The notes under the pieces: model-generated
The model's database searches: none
Told to the model about the DNA's origin: nothing
Seen by the model: the letters and a program-made list of their open reading frames with translations, nothing else
Position numbers and translations under genes: made by a program
Shown: in pieces, positions 1-12,217 of the stretch
Position numbering within the stretch: the first letter of the stretch is position 1
Layout of the letters: each line of letters opens with the position of its first letter
Source: Dipteris shenzhenensis
Lineage: Eukaryota; Polypodiophyta; Polypodiopsida; Gleicheniales
Assembly (NCBI GenBank): GCA_047967505.1
Contig: CM106539.1
Length of the DNA stretch: 64,000 nucleotides
Direction: 5' to 3' (one strand)

Positions 1-2440
1 AAACTCGCCATCTAAACATGTAGTCCCCCCTGACATTGAAAAATAGACATCTGACATACTATCATCATGAATAACCATTTGCCCCACAAACTCAATTGTT
101 AATATAGGGTCATTCAGTCGTCAATCCATAGCTCTATTCACTCAAAAAGAATGAAGAGCACAGTCACACACTCATGGACCGACCCTTCTATTCATTTGTG
201 AATCATTGTTAAAAACTCGTCATCAAGACAGGGGCAACATACTCGTCAAACTCAATTGTCAGCACATCATCTAGATTTTGGTGCAATATTCTGATATTCA
301 TCTTCAAGCCTCACTGATCCAAGGATTTTGCATCCCATTACATGGGCATAACGATTCAAACAAGCAATCTCGAAGTGACACAAACGGGCATATAGCAAAA
401 TGCTCGTGATGTTAATTTAAAAGTTGCCTCTTCTTTTCTTTGTCGTTGATCATGCCTTCCTCTCACTTTGTCTCTAACTTCCCCACCTTCTTAACATCTT
501 GGTACTTGCTTCGTGCTTTTTCGCATGGACTTGTCAAGCTCCAAGCTTTGAATGTTTGACTTCTTGGCCTGCACATCAATACCACAGTCGACTTCTAATT
601 TTGACAGAACTTTTGTTGACATTGGTTCACCTCCTCACTACCACACTGTTGGTTCGTCTCCTCACAACCAACTCAACGGCTGATAATGCTTTGAAGTCCT
701 CTTCTTCCTTGCTATCAAGGAATAGTAGCTTGCGACAAGCAAGGTATTGTTTTCTCCCATCATTCACTTCATCTACAATAGCTCTCCTTACTAGCACCTT
801 ACCCCTCCATGCCATCATATACCAGCCTCTCTCACCCTTGCGGGCAGACTTCTCTCTACTACACTCTTCCGTGCCAAATGTCAGGTGGAACTTTACTACA
901 CTCCTCAAAATTATGTTGTATCTGGAAGTATCCGAATAACATGGCGCAATAAATGAGCCACTAGACATGGCAGGGCAATATAAATGAGCCCCTACCTTAC
1001 TATCGAACGTTATTGTTAATCAAGTTGGGGACCTTAGGATTGAGAACCTTATGTCTTTAATCATGTCATGATGGCGATCTCTAGTTTCTCATCATAGTTA
1101 GTTGGTTTCTATTGGATTCACTTTTAACTCTATTTAGTTGGTACAAGAGCGTTATCATGATGTAATCAAGTAATGTTGAAAATTTTGCAATTAGTCATTA
1201 GAACCAAGCCAAATTTTGCTTAGGCCAAATACTAAACAACTAGGAATGCAAAAGCATGACATGAATTTGCATAAGCTATCTCTTCATGAAGGAAGTTGGG
1301 CATGATTGAATTTCACCCGCTCCCTAAGTTGGAACTAGGAGTATAAGGTTATCAATCTTCTAATCATGATATCCAATGTTGGGGTGGAAGAAAAGAGCTA
1401 GTAACATTTGGCGACCATGGGTGGACCTTCACCTATGTCAGATTGATAATACCTACTAGGGAATAAGTGAGAATTTTGCCTGGTATTGTGAGCTACTATG
1501 CACATACCTACCTATGGCAACCCAAGACATCTAGATACTCTAATGCAGTACAATGCTTACTAGCTCAACTTGCCCCATGAGCAATGAGAAAACTAAATGA
1601 AGGCAAACATATTCTACTCAATGTTGCTTGGTTGTTAGAGCATGGTCAATCTTTCATGGACAACCAAGAAGGTGCACTGAAAGACCTTGTAGACTGAGAT
1701 CCATTCATTCTAGAGTTGGAGGACTTGTAGACTAATATTTATTCACTCTAGAGTAGAAGGACCAACAAAGATAATTGATAGTCATAAGCACAACCTAAGA
1801 AATAGGAGGGGAAGCCAAGGCTAGTTTAAGGGTCTCTTAGGAGGTTTGGCAAGCCTCCATCTAGCTAAATACGATCAATAGCTTATACAGGGGATGAATA
1901 ATCTTGGCATAGCTATAAATGAACCTACGATAGCCCATATGCCCATTAAAACGTTGCACACCCTTTGCATTGGTAGGGGCGGTAAATGTTGTATTTGCAT
2001 GTGTGCGTATGCACTTAAAAATTCCTTTAAATATTGCTATTTTAGTTTTTTATAATCCTACTACTATATCACTAATTTGCTAGCGAGTTACGTCGTTTTC
2101 TATTAAGATTTTTCTTATATAGGCTTATTATTAATGCTATCTCAAGTATAATACCATTACTATTTATCATGACCTAAAATGTAATGAGTTGTCATTTTTT
2201 ATGTTGATTTTTATTATACACCGTCTCATTATCAATGTTATTTCAAGTACAATTCCATTGCTATTTCTCATTAGTTAGCATTTTTCCCTATTGAAATATA
2301 TATGATATGTGCATATTCGTGATATATTTTTATTTAAAGAATGAATCACTATTGAGACTTTTGGATCCCATGGGTCCATTAAACATTCATATTCATAAAG
2401 AGTTATGTTTCTTATGAGTTGTCTTGGGTATATTTTAGCC
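1..2440. other. Intergenic, no gene recognised
   Basis: AT-rich sequence with only short open frames on both strands. The two overlapping frames at about 500-970 are antisense to each other, lack recognisable motifs and have skewed composition, so I do not call them genes. A weak internal similarity (a phrase around 'attcactctagag') occurs near 1700 and 1750. Nothing else was seen. Confidence 0.6.
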
Positions 2441-2489
2441 TTTGTTTTTTAAAGGCTTGCCCTATGTTTGCTCCTTGTTAACCACAGAC

Positions 2490-4245
2490 ATACAACTTCT
2501 ATAATCCTACTGGCTAAAGCCTTTGCCACAATTTTACATGAGGTATTAAGCATAGAAATGCGTAGCTTTCAAACTATTTTGTCTTTTAGGAAACAACTTT
2601 TATCATCCCAACGTTACAATCTTTAGATAGCTCACACCCTGACATTGCCTGATACACCATATACACAAAATGCTCAGTTGTTAACCCATTAGGCACATGG
2701 GATTTGTCATTTTTCAACTTCTGCAAGCCCATCCCATATCTCATCCTCCAAAAGCTCTCTTTGTAACCCAACCCTTTGAGTATGGGAAGACCTAGGCATG
2801 ATCCCTACTAGGACAACTGACAATGCCACATTTTGATTTAGCTTCCCTCTTCCCCCTGACACCTACAGTGCTAGCCAATTCTTTATGAAAGACCCCTGCC
2901 AACAACTTCCATAGAATATATCTTCCTTATGGCTTGAAAGAAAAACTTAGAGGGACAATCTCCCAATGAAAGAAACAATTACCTGCTTAGAATCTAGGAA
3001 CTCTCCGCACTCTCTCGTTCCAGCACTTTAAGGGCATCCTCCAATTCCACAATGAGCATGGCTAAATATGGTTCACATGGGGCAACCTCCAAGGCTTTGA
3101 GCAGCTCACCCCTGCATTTGACAAACCACTTATTAGCACAATTTTTTTGCAATCTGATTATGGCCTCCCAAGTTGCACCCTTGATAGCCCTATCCCATCT
3201 GATATAGGGATCCACATATTCATAGGACACTTTGACCCTTATATCCTCAAGATCTAGTTCACTAGCATCCGCTAGACCCTTATCGAAGCACAGATCATCC
3301 CCAAACTCAAACTCTAATGAAGACATCCCCCTGACCCCATGAGAACAATCCTCAAACACCTCTATCATGTTCCAATCCCCCCTAACACCCATCTATTACG
3401 TGAAATGAGGCTATTTGACTCTCTCCAACACTCTCTATGCGAGTGTGCATCATTGGATGCATATATACAGGCAATGTTGAAATCAAATCTTGATGCATGC
3501 ATCATTGAAGCATCTATATAGGCAATGTTGAACTCAAATCCTGACACAAACACTGCTAAGGTCCAATAATGGCCCTAAGCGTCTCTTAATAGCTACCTGC
3601 CCAAGAATAGGAACTTGATCAATATTGCCACACCGGCACTCTTCACTAAATATTATGAGAGGTTCCTGTTCATGTTCGTGAATCTCCGAGAAGAAAAGGT
3701 ATAAATCACGGTCGTAGATCGGAGATGCTTGCTAACCAGTCAACAAAGAGATAATATGCTTTAGTAATTGAAAATCATTTCCGAAAATCCAAACAAACCA
3801 TAAGGCATGTGCTCGAACATGTGCCCAGTGAGAGTGTTTAACTTTTGTTGCATCTCCAAAGAGTATGGCTTTCCAGTTCAAAGGAAGCATCTTCTACAAA
3901 TCAGATTCAGATTTCGAATTATGTGTTTTCTATTTGCTACCTGCTTATCGGTGATGATCCTGCAACGTCTTACCGAAAATGTAAACTTGGCTCTGAAAAT
4001 GTATATCTTTTGACTAATTTGCAATACAAATCCTTTTTTGCCCAAAAAAGAAAAAGACTTCCACACCACCTTTCCCTCGAACAAGTGAATTCACAAAGGT
4101 TGCAACCTCAGCTGACAAAAAGCCAGCCAAACTCCATCTTTAATACCACATATAACTTCATGTAGAAGAATCAGCTCTATATTCCAACTACTAAACACTC
4201 TTTCTATTTTACTTGATCACATAGACTTCTCATATTCCATGACAC
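2490..4245 (-). pseudogene. L1-type LINE ORF2 relic (endonuclease start to RT start)
   Basis: Reading the minus strand downward, a phrase VSWNMRSL near 4230-4245 resembles the opening of a plant LINE endonuclease. The open stretch at 2994-3392 ends in a segment (ALKVLERESAESS) followed by a decayed counterpart of the linker before the RT. At 2586-2771 the frame carries KNDKSHVPNGLTTEHF, matching the LINE RT motif DKSPGPDGFT-EF. In another frame at about 2495-2565 lies NTSCKIVAKALASRI, matching the next RT block (N-YKI-AKVLANRL). Stops and frameshifts occur throughout, and the RT catalytic core is not found below 2490, so the copy is dead. Family assignment follows from the motif order; the endonuclease part is the weakest call. 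Confidence 0.6.
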
Positions 4246-4601
4246 CATAGTAATCAATAGTCTTCTAGACTCACCCTATCATTGCAACAAAACCTTATAG
4301 ACATCACAAAGGAAGTTGAACCTGTTTTCCTTTACATGCCCAACATTACGAGCCATGCTCTTAATCCTTTTTAAGGCCTCCTCAGGCTCCTGCTTGAACA
4401 ATCGACCATCCACAGAAATTTGATTTCACACTTTTTCCTTCTAGTACCCACTTCCAATGGTTTGCCTTTGGGAGATCATCTTCCTCACTAGTAACATATG
4501 CGATAGAGTTACAGACCACTATCTAGGCATCCACCTCCACTTCATGACTTTTACCAACCTAAAGCCTTCACCAACACCAACAAGCGTCGGTCCAAGATCA
4601 T

Positions 4602-5775
4602 CTAAATTATTGTCAAAATAGGAGGCTTGAACCTTACCCTTCTATCCCACCACCTTCCTTGAACCATCAAATGCTTTTTTTTGTGATCGTGCACCATCTT
4701 ATCTATGCTCTTATCGGTTGTCCTCAAAGTATCTTTCCCTGCATGTGACATCTTCTCCGTAGATTGTTCTTCCATGTCTTTCTCGGCAATATGCTCACTT
4801 TCCAATTTATTATGAGAACCTAGTACTACCTCCATTGAACAATTATAGCCTTTGAACTAGATTGAGCCTGATGAGAAATCTTTTTTATCATCATTACCAT
4901 CCTTGATCATCTTGTCACCTCTTGCCAGCCTTGTATTCTCCAATCTAATAGGGCAATGCTTGGCATTGTGACCCGTCTTTTTGCACATGTAACATGCATC
5001 AAGAAAAGAACCAAAATTGACTTTTCCTGTAACCACCACATCATCCGAGTTCTACATATCAATGTAATTAGGCATTGGCTACCCGTGATCCTAAAGAGTC
5101 TTTGCCCCAAACTACATCCTCGTCGAAGGAGGTATGCGACCCAATGCACATGCAATCCTCTCCCAAGAACTGCCCACCCAAGCAAGTCACACAGGGCAAT
5201 CCTTGAATAAAAACTCTCAACATTCAAACATTGGGCTCTAAGGAATAACCAACACCATAGCACCTCTAAACTTATAGGATCTGGCCATAATATCATTGCA
5301 AATTTCTTTCAACACATATAAGAAGAAAGAAACTCGACCCAAAAATCTAGCAACATATCCCTCCACTAGACCCTCACACTCATAGGATAGAAAGACATGA
5401 AGCTCCCCCATTGTAGGAACCCTCCCAATAGAAGACAAATACACCCTCCCACTAACAAGCTTCTCAACTCTTGCTTGATGGTTTCAAACTGCAAATGGAA
5501 ACCAACTTATGTCTTGTACCATTCTCCCTCAGATCCTTCTTCGCGGGTCACTTAGTTGCATATGCCTGAACAATATTCCATGCATCCTCAATGGACAACA
5601 TAGAAAAATCTCCCGTAAGCTTGCATGAAACCATTTCCACATGGGACTTGGCCTCCTCCTTCTTAGACAACTCACCATCCAGGCCAACCCCTATAGCCCT
5701 GTGTGTCAACATTCTCCCAAAGTTCAACAGTATGAGGAGCAAGAAGCTCATCATCGAGGGGGTTGGAAAGGCCAA
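4602..5775 (-). pseudogene. LINE ORF1-like zinc-knuckle protein relic
   Basis: The minus strand encodes a CCHC zinc knuckle, CYMCKKTGHNAKHC (CX2CX4HX4C), at about 4951-4995. Upstream blocks resemble the DUF4283-type RNA-binding region of plant LINE ORF1 proteins: GYVARFLGR, FRGAMVLVIP followed by SPMF, then VWLAWVG-like text spread over frames. Several in-frame stops stand where tryptophan would be expected (for example in the PWSP phrase), and at least one frameshift separates the segments. A charged, lysine- and glutamate-rich tail follows the knuckle (4602-4835). It lies just upstream of the ORF2 relic on the same strand, as in an L1-type element. The product would be a nucleic-acid-binding chaperone of the retrotransposon particle; this copy cannot make it. 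Confidence 0.55.
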
Positions 5776-5779
5776 TCAT

Positions 5780-6480
5780 GATATCATCTATTGTGCACCC
5801 TCATTGTGTGATTAATGTCATAAAGTGTTTAATATTTCTCATTAACTTCTGCGAGAGTCAACAATGCAAATACTGGCTTTGCAAAAACACATGAACATTG
5901 GTGTGCTATCCTTTTATAGTGCCAAAAAGCTTATCAATGAGAAAGTCATGTTGGGCAAGCTGTACCAAAATTGTGTATGATTGCCAATCATGGTGGACAT
6001 CATAATTAAGCTTAGATCTTCTCATTTGATGAAGATTGGTTGTTGAGGGTAGTTAATGATAACTTGTTAAGGTGAATGCATCTTTTCATTTGATGAAGAT
6101 TGGTTGTTGAGGGTAGTTAAGGATAACTTATTAAGGTTGTTCACATAAATGTGTATTTTTAAACTAGGAATTATTATGATGAATGCATTCAACTTTCATC
6201 GTTTTAAACATTTCTCTAATCACTTTTATGAACAAATACTTGTTAGACTAATATAAACACAAAGGTTTGACGTATTGGTTTAGCAATGTAAAACTAAGAT
6301 CCTTACTATAGAGATCTTTGACAAAAACCACCACAAATAAGAAAGAAAAAATAAATAAATGCAGGCGCCTCCTCAAAATCGTTGACAATGATAAATGTCC
6401 TTTCTGTCCATCCTCAAGCTTTCTCCATTCTCAAGCTTTACTCCACCTGATGATTTCTGATGATTTCTGATGGGATCCGG
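5780..6480. other. Region upstream of RMD5, no separate gene
   Basis: AT-rich non-coding DNA between the LINE relic and the RMD5 gene. Besides the tandem duplication listed separately, nothing distinctive was found. The RMD5 promoter must lie here, but I could not single out a TATA box with confidence; an A-rich stretch with AAATAAATAAATG near 6345-6361 is the closest candidate. Confidence 0.4.
6022..6147. repeat. Two-copy 64-bp tandem duplication
   Basis: The phrase tcatttgatgaagattggtt and the following roughly 40 bases occur at 6022 and again at 6086, an offset of 64 bp. The copies differ at only a few positions, for example taatgataacttg versus taaggataactta. This is a local duplication upstream of RMD5. 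Confidence 0.85.
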
Positions 6481-6605
6481 TGTATTAGTGCAGGTGTGAC
6501 TCCACCACATTTCTGAGCTTCCTTCCCATTTTCCAGGAAATGTTTTGCTTCTCTCCGACCTCCCAGTCTCGTCCTTCAGTTTTCATTGCCTGACCAGCGA
6601 GAATC

Positions 6606-7745
6606 ATGGACCTTTCCCTCCTCAAAGATGCCTTTGATCGCGTCTCTAAGAAACAGAAGCTCTCGGAATCCACCACACTTGAGGCCATCGATGTTGTCAT
6701 TCTGGAACTCGGGATGGCTTTGAACAAGCTCGGCGATGACGGCCTAGGGTTGGATGCAAGGGCCATTCTTACGGAATTGCACGCCAAATTGACCGAAATG
6801 GCGCCTGTGAATGACACCGGGGCGTTGCAGAAGGATTTGAATCTGTCGTTAAGCAAGCATGCCAAGTTGCTGGACAAGTTGTTTTGCACGGATATTGCCA
6901 AGGCGTACAGGGAGGTCGACTCACACGATCGCATTATCGCTCAGATTATTGCGGTGCATTTTTACAGACAGGGCCTTTTTGATCTAGGTGATTGTTTTGT
7001 GAACGAAGCCCTGGAGCCAGGGGCTGCGCTAAAGGCACCCTTTTATGAGATGTACCAGATATTGGAGGCTATGAAGGTGAGGAATTTAGAACCAGCGCTA
7101 CAATGGGCTAGAACAAATCGTGATGAACTTTTACAGAAGGGCTCTTCTTTGGAGTTTGAATTGCATCGCTTCCAGTTCCTGCAACTCCTCCACAAGGGCA
7201 AGCGTCAGGAAGCTCTTCAATACGCTCGGAGTAATTTTACCCCATTTTCTACCCGATATATGGGGGAAATACAACGGTTGATGTGCTGCCTTCTATGGGC
7301 AGACCGTTTGGAAAGTTCTCCCTATTCTGATTTGTTTTCTTCATCGCATTGGGAAGATATGACTATGCAGTTTACACGAGAATGTTGCAGTCTCTTGGGT
7401 CAGTCTTATGAAAGCCCTTTGTGCACTACAATTTTGGCTGGCTGTCAGGCTCTTCCAACTCTTCTAAAGATGGCGACAGTGTTGACCAACAAGAAGCAAG
7501 AATGGCAGCTTCTAAAGCAGTTGCCCGTAGAGATAGAATTAGGAAAGGAGTTTCAGTTTCACTCAATATTTGCATGTCCTGTTTCCAAGGATCAAAGTAC
7601 TGCAGAGAATCCTCCCATGCTGATGCCCTGTGGCCATGTGCTTTGCAAGCAGTCACTTCAGAAGCTCGCTAAGAGCCGAACCTTCAAGTGTCCTTATTGC
7701 CCTGCGGAATCAACCATGAATCAATGCAAACCCATTTATTTCTAG
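6606..7745 (+). CDS. RMD5: RMD5/GID2-type subunit of the CTLH (GID) E3 ubiquitin ligase
   Basis: A single uninterrupted 379-codon frame with an ATG start. Domain order matches the RMD5/MAEA family. A LisH motif lies around residues 107-139 (SHDRIIAQIIAVHFYRQGLF), CTLH around 145-203, CRA around 203-295, and a C-terminal RING-like domain at 322-379 with Cys324, CGH at 342-344, Cys347, the CPYC pair at 362-365 and Cys374. The RING is of the degenerate GID type (CPVSK instead of a CxxC start). In yeast and animals this protein pairs with GID9/MAEA to form the catalytic RING dimer of the GID/CTLH complex, which ubiquitinates metabolic enzymes and other substrates in cytosol and nucleus; the plant role is inferred from that. 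Length fits plant homologues (about 380-390 aa). All domains are intact and no intron is needed. The start is chosen because it is the first in-frame ATG and gives the expected N-terminus. It is the only intact cellular gene in the window. Confidence 0.93.
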   Translation: MDLSLLKDAFDRVSKKQKLSESTTLEAIDVVILELGMALNKLGDDGLGLDARAILTELHAKLTEMAPVNDTGALQKDLNLSLSKHAKLLDKLFCTDIAKAYREVDSHDRIIAQIIAVHFYRQGLFDLGDCFVNEALEPGAALKAPFYEMYQILEAMKVRNLEPALQWARTNRDELLQKGSSLEFELHRFQFLQLLHKGKRQEALQYARSNFTPFSTRYMGEIQRLMCCLLWADRLESSPYSDLFSSSHWEDMTMQFTRECCSLLGQSYESPLCTTILAGCQALPTLLKMATVLTNKKQEWQLLKQLPVEIELGKEFQFHSIFACPVSKDQSTAENPPMLMPCGHVLCKQSLQKLAKSRTFKCPYCPAESTMNQCKPIYF

Positions 7746-9320
7746 AGGTCTGCTAAGATTCTGTGTTGTGACAGCAAAGCTTTCCGCATCAGCAATGTGT
7801 ATAGAGGGGAATGGACCGAAGCGTGAACACCAAGGTCAATAAATTCCGCATCCCACATAAACTGCTAGGCTGGTGAAAAGGACGGTGGATTATGGAGAGC
7901 TCATGGCTGCAAGCGTGCTCAAAGATGAAACTATAAGCTGCAAGCAGCATGAGATAGTAAAGGTGAGTGGGTTGCACTGGATGGGCTTTCAGTTCACGCA
8001 GTGGGGGGTGAGGGGCAAGGGAAATGCATGATCTGAAAAACTGACTTTAACTGGTAGATTTAACAGCCTTTTATTATTTCAATTTCTTCAGAAGAATCGA
8101 ACAGATCAGCGTTTCATTCTTTGGATCAATGCAGATCTGTCTTGCATCTAGGTGTGTGTACAGAGTGCAAGAAACTTTGTTTGATGAACAGAGGGAATAC
8201 ACATTCTTAAGCGCATTGATCTAGTGGAATCAGTGGCATAATTAAGTTGTCCCTTTCATCAGTTGGAATTAATTTAAGACATTTCTTAGATTTTTTATCA
8301 AAAGGAAGAAATTCTGCAATAATTCATGAATATCAGTGTTTGTTAATTATGTTCTTAAAAGACGAAGCTCCCTAATTTGTGCTGACACGCATAAGTTATT
8401 ATCATTGGAGGCCTTTGTTCGTTGAAGTGCATATGCAAGGAAGTTGTTTCATATAAAGGAAAAAACTTGTGTGCCTGAACAACATATTACACAAATGTTT
8501 CTTATCACATACAGGAAAAAGGGTTCATGCTTGTATTCCCTATTAGTGTTTCAGGGTCATCAAAGTGAATTAATGTTTGTTCTGGGTCCAATGTTGTTCA
8601 AGTGTATTAGTTTGCACAGTTATCCTTGACAAAATCATATACATAAAGTGTGTAACTGTGCAGTGCTTAGTTGAACGTCATTTCAGCTTTGGAGATTGTG
8701 GTCTTATTATTTTTGAAATTTGCATCCTTTGTTCTTTGGCAGTGTGATTAGAAGGACGTTTGAAACGTGCAAAGCATTATGTCCAAGGATTAAATAGTTA
8801 CGATTGATTATTTACAGTGTGTACTGCTATTGATTTTTGTGCACCTATATTGAGCTTGCTTCAGAGGCAAGGGTTTACTCTCTACTGAAAGGCCAACAGT
8901 TATAGTCTTTAGACAACTACTGTAAGGGACCTAGATAGGTACTTTTGGTGTAGATATGACATTCAAAACATCGCTTGCCCTGTTAAAGAGACAGTAGGAT
9001 ATATTGGATGATGAAAGGATTTTGAGATAGTTAGGTACAAATCAGGCTGCTGGAGAGAAATCTGGACAAGGTCGAGGGAGCTGGCTTGTGGAATGCAGCC
9101 TTCTTATTTTGCTGTCATGTTATAATGGTACATGAGACTGTTAACACTGACTATTCCAACAGTTCATCTTCAGGTTAAGGTCTCATGTCTATGAAGCATA
9201 GGAGTGCTCTGAATTGTTCAAGATTTTAACTGTGGTATGAATATGTATACCAACTGATCTTTAGAGAAAAAGGGATAGGTCAAATGTTTCCCTCTTTGGT
9301 TTGATGCAGACAGAATGATA
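7746..9320. other. RMD5 3' flank and intergenic DNA
   Basis: Non-coding and moderately AT-rich. The first few hundred bases are presumably the RMD5 3' untranslated region, but no single polyadenylation site stands out. No open frame with recognisable motifs was seen on either strand. Confidence 0.5.
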
Positions 9321-9329
9321 GGAAATAAT

Positions 9330-9650
9330 GTGCTTTGCCTTTCCATGATCTTTTTGATTCTTTGCTAAGCAATTGCATCATGTTGTCACAAAAGAGCGTA
9401 GTAGCTTCCACTTTGACCGAACCATGCTCTCCTAGATGCCTTCACAGCCTTATCGCTTCACGAACATACTTTATCTCTATTGTCGGCAAAGCAACTGTGC
9501 CTTGCTTCTTGCTAGAGCATAATATGAAATGCCGAATGATCAAGAATATAAAATCAGTGGTTGACTTGTCTCGTGATCTCCACCCCAATTTGCATCGCAG
9601 AATCCCATGAGGTGGGGTTTTTTATTTTTATCCTTTAGATATGACAATCG
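9330..9650 (-). pseudogene. Ty1/copia RT-RNase H relic
   Basis: On the minus strand the frame reads LSYLKDKNKK then HLMGFCDANWGGDH, equivalent to the RYLKGT...GYSDADWAGD junction between copia RT and RNase H. After a gap it continues with EAIRL, then LFCDN and LLSKES, matching the RNase H tail (EAIWLR, CDNQSA, LSKNP). A stop replaces a residue inside the EAIRL block and the usual SSTEAEY block is lost. The frame runs right up to 9650, where the LTR-like sequence begins, so the LTR appears to have inserted into this older element. Confidence 0.7.
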
Positions 9651-10620
9651 TGTTAGAAAACGAAGACGGAGGGCGCTTGATGTAGCCAACACTCCCACAA
9701 CAGAGATTGTGTAATATTTTGTATAGAAATGTAGCCCAGGAAACACACAATGCTTAATTCAAATCTCATTCCTTTCCTTTTGGTGAACACAGATGTAGAT
9801 AGAGATAGATACAGACACAGATAATGAATCATGCACAGTAGAGTAGGAACAGTCAACATGTTTGCTCCAAAGATCGACAAAAGCTTTTACAAAAGGTGTG
9901 CTTAGTGTGCCACCATCTAGCAAATAGGGTACTGGCTAGATGTGGACCCCTGGCATGTCAGGCTGTCTTCTACATTCTCCTGGTAGCTCCAAAACTCAAG
10001 AGCCTGCATCCTCCTTTGGAGCTTCAGTGGGCTTCTGACATACTGCTTTGTCAGACCTCCTTGCGGGTCCTGTCTGGCCACTGTGTGAGGCACAAGGCAC
10101 CCTAATTCCTGGCCTCCCTGCTGCTCCTGTGTGCAATTGAATACGAGGCGCTGCACGAATGAAAGACTGTCCCATGCAAGGGTCTATTTACAGGGCTAAA
10201 TGCCCTCCAGATCTGGCCGACCATATCTGCAGACTGACCCGTAGCTCCAGCACATCCACGTGGCAGGGGCCTGATGGCCTGCCCACTTCCTGCACAGATC
10301 CGGCTGCTCCCGGGCAACCCATCCAATGCACACTGCACCTGCTGTGCTGTCCTGCATGGCCATATGGCAGTCCACGATTGGCACGCCTTCTGCTCCAGCC
10401 ATCTACTGCTTATCTTGCAGCTCTCTATCAGCTCCAGCCAGTCGTGTGCTTCAGCACCTCTGCATACTGCCTACGTGGCAGGCTGCATGTAATCTCTGAT
10501 CTGCCCACGTGGCAGACTTTAGTCCTGCCCATGTGGCTGCTCTCAGACCGAATCCATGCTGCTGGTACACCTCCACCATGTTCTCCTCATTTCGGGGCTC
10601 ATGGGTGGGGAGGTGACCAC
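9651..10620 (-). repeat. GC-rich LTR-like sequence, minus orientation
   Basis: Read on the minus strand, the segment ends in CGTTTTCTAACA at 9651, a typical LTR end. Near its other end it begins around GGTCACCTCCCC (about 10605-10617), followed by text closely matching the start of the solo LTR at 20272 (GGTCACCTCCCC, then AAATGAGGAGA and GGTGGAGGT). Its 3' portion also resembles the LTR end just before 28899. Base composition is clearly more GC-rich than the flanks. The exact start is uncertain and no target duplication could be fixed, so this may be a solo LTR or a remnant. Open frames inside it on both strands are not treated as genes. Confidence 0.55.
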
Positions 10621-10830
10621 AATAATGGTTAGTATTGATGGTAGAAGGAGAGACAGCTGAAGTGACAGTTGGGCAGAGAAGCTGAGTCAAGGCACAAGAT
10701 CTTTTGATGGGTTATTAGCAAGTACAATAGGGGCCTCATTTATAGCTGGGCTAGGCCTTATCTTCGACACACAGACACCTCATAGGTGAGGTCACTCGGA
10801 TCATATCAGATCTAATCTAAGACTTGATAA
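10621..10830 (-). other. Possible second LTR promoter fragment
   Basis: On the minus strand this stretch carries CTATAAAT (plus coordinates about 10738-10745) in a GC-moderate context, followed about 110 bp later by the LTR-like start. It looks like another LTR promoter piece lying between a gag relic and the LTR-like segment, but there is no second copy to define its ends. Confidence 0.3.
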
Positions 10831-10835
10831 GTGGC

Positions 10836-12076
10836 TCACCTGCACAAGGACTCTTCACAGCCACAAAACTCTAGGACTCTCACAAATAGGCTTCGATATC
10901 CAACAGCCCCCTTCCAAGCTAGGGTGAGAAGGACCTGGATGAGTGTAGGCGCCAACACTTGCACTCTCATGGCAGGCCTGATAAGAGTCTTGACCTTCAC
11001 ACCTATGCACTGGTCCTTCATAAAGACACAAGACCACCATAACACCCCTTTGTGGACAAACCTCCCTTGCTCTAGGCAGGGTATAGAAGATATCATGAAG
11101 CCTTTAGGGGACAAGGTACACATACAATCATTTTTGGGGGACAACCCAAGGTAGAGTACTATTATTGGCACATACACAAAACATCCATTTTCCCCAATAG
11201 AAAGATCTGCCATGATAGTGAGAGCATTGTCTGGTGGGTTGTTAGATTTTTGGTTGGACTTTGCCTCCACGAGATTCACTTCTTCTTCAAGCTTTTCAAG
11301 TTGTCTGAAGCAGCGATTGGCTGTATGCCCAGGTTTCTTACAGTAGGTACACTTGGCCGTTTTGCTAGCAAAGTGGCTAGTGGTACTGCCCTTGCTTTTG
11401 CTGTACATTGCTCCTAATTCTGGAGTGAGGGGTGTGTTGCGGGCAACGATCATTGTACATCAATACAGAAACCATTTCTTCATATTTCATCTCACAAGCA
11501 AATCAAAGAACACCAAGAATATCTGCATAGCTGGGATTGTCTTCAAGATATTAAGAAGTACAACCTTCTTATCATCATCAGCATCAGAAGGGGCTTTCAA
11601 GGTAGTCAGTTGTTGTACAAGGATACCTAAAGCATTGAGATGGTCCTTTTGAGGAGGAATCCTTAATGGACATTTTATAAAATTGCTGCTTGAGAAAGAA
11701 TTTGGGATTATTAAGATCTTATCCAAACAGATCATTCTGATTTTTCCATACCTCGAGTTGTATTCTCAAAATTGTTTGCAAGACTTAGACTAGAAATGGC
11801 AAGAGCTTGATCATGTTTTTCATTCCATGCAATCATTGTAACTGCATTTCCTTTAGGCTTGGGCTTGGTTCCCTCGACGATTTTCCACACACTGTATTGC
11901 ATAAGGACAAGGAGTGCCCTTGTCTGCCAATGTGTAAAGTTTGTACCAGAGAATTTCTCGATCTGACAAGCAAGATGGGGAAGTCCCATTCGTGGAGAGT
12001 GATAATAAGTCCATGAACTTAGAGTGTCTTCCTCAACTTGTGATAGGACGCCTTCAATAGATGAAATCTCACTCAT
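10836..12076 (-). pseudogene. Copia gag relic with CCHC zinc knuckle
   Basis: Minus-strand frames in order: 12076-11732 with EKFSGTNFTHWQTRALLVL and VWKIVEG, matching the UBN2-type N-terminal gag of copia elements; 11735-11487 with HLNALGILVQQL and DDDKKVVLLN, the mid-gag block; and 11453-10836 with the zinc knuckle CTYCKKPGHTANRC followed by a charged linker. The three parts lie in different frames, so at least two frameshifts separate them. After the knuckle only degenerate text remains; protease and integrase are missing. The protein would package element RNA. The break between 12076 and the full copia at 12218 shows that the latter inserted close to the 5' end of this older copy. Confidence 0.7.
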
Positions 12077-12217
12077 AGAAGATCAGCAAATATGCTTGAA
12101 TTCCTTACGCTAAAAAATAGATAAGATGCTGCGAATGTGAAATAGAACAGCTCCAAGGAGGTTGCCAACGAGAGTATAAGACCTTTAAAAATGACCGGTC
12201 AACGCTGTAGTTGACAT

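Noticed and set aside
499-968. Overlapping open frames on both strands
   Set aside because: Antisense to each other, no motifs, biased composition; one is likely a shadow and neither is supported.
9896-10690. Several open frames in the GC-rich segment
   Set aside because: The segment is LTR-like and GC-rich, so stops are rare by composition; frames on both strands overlap and lack domains.
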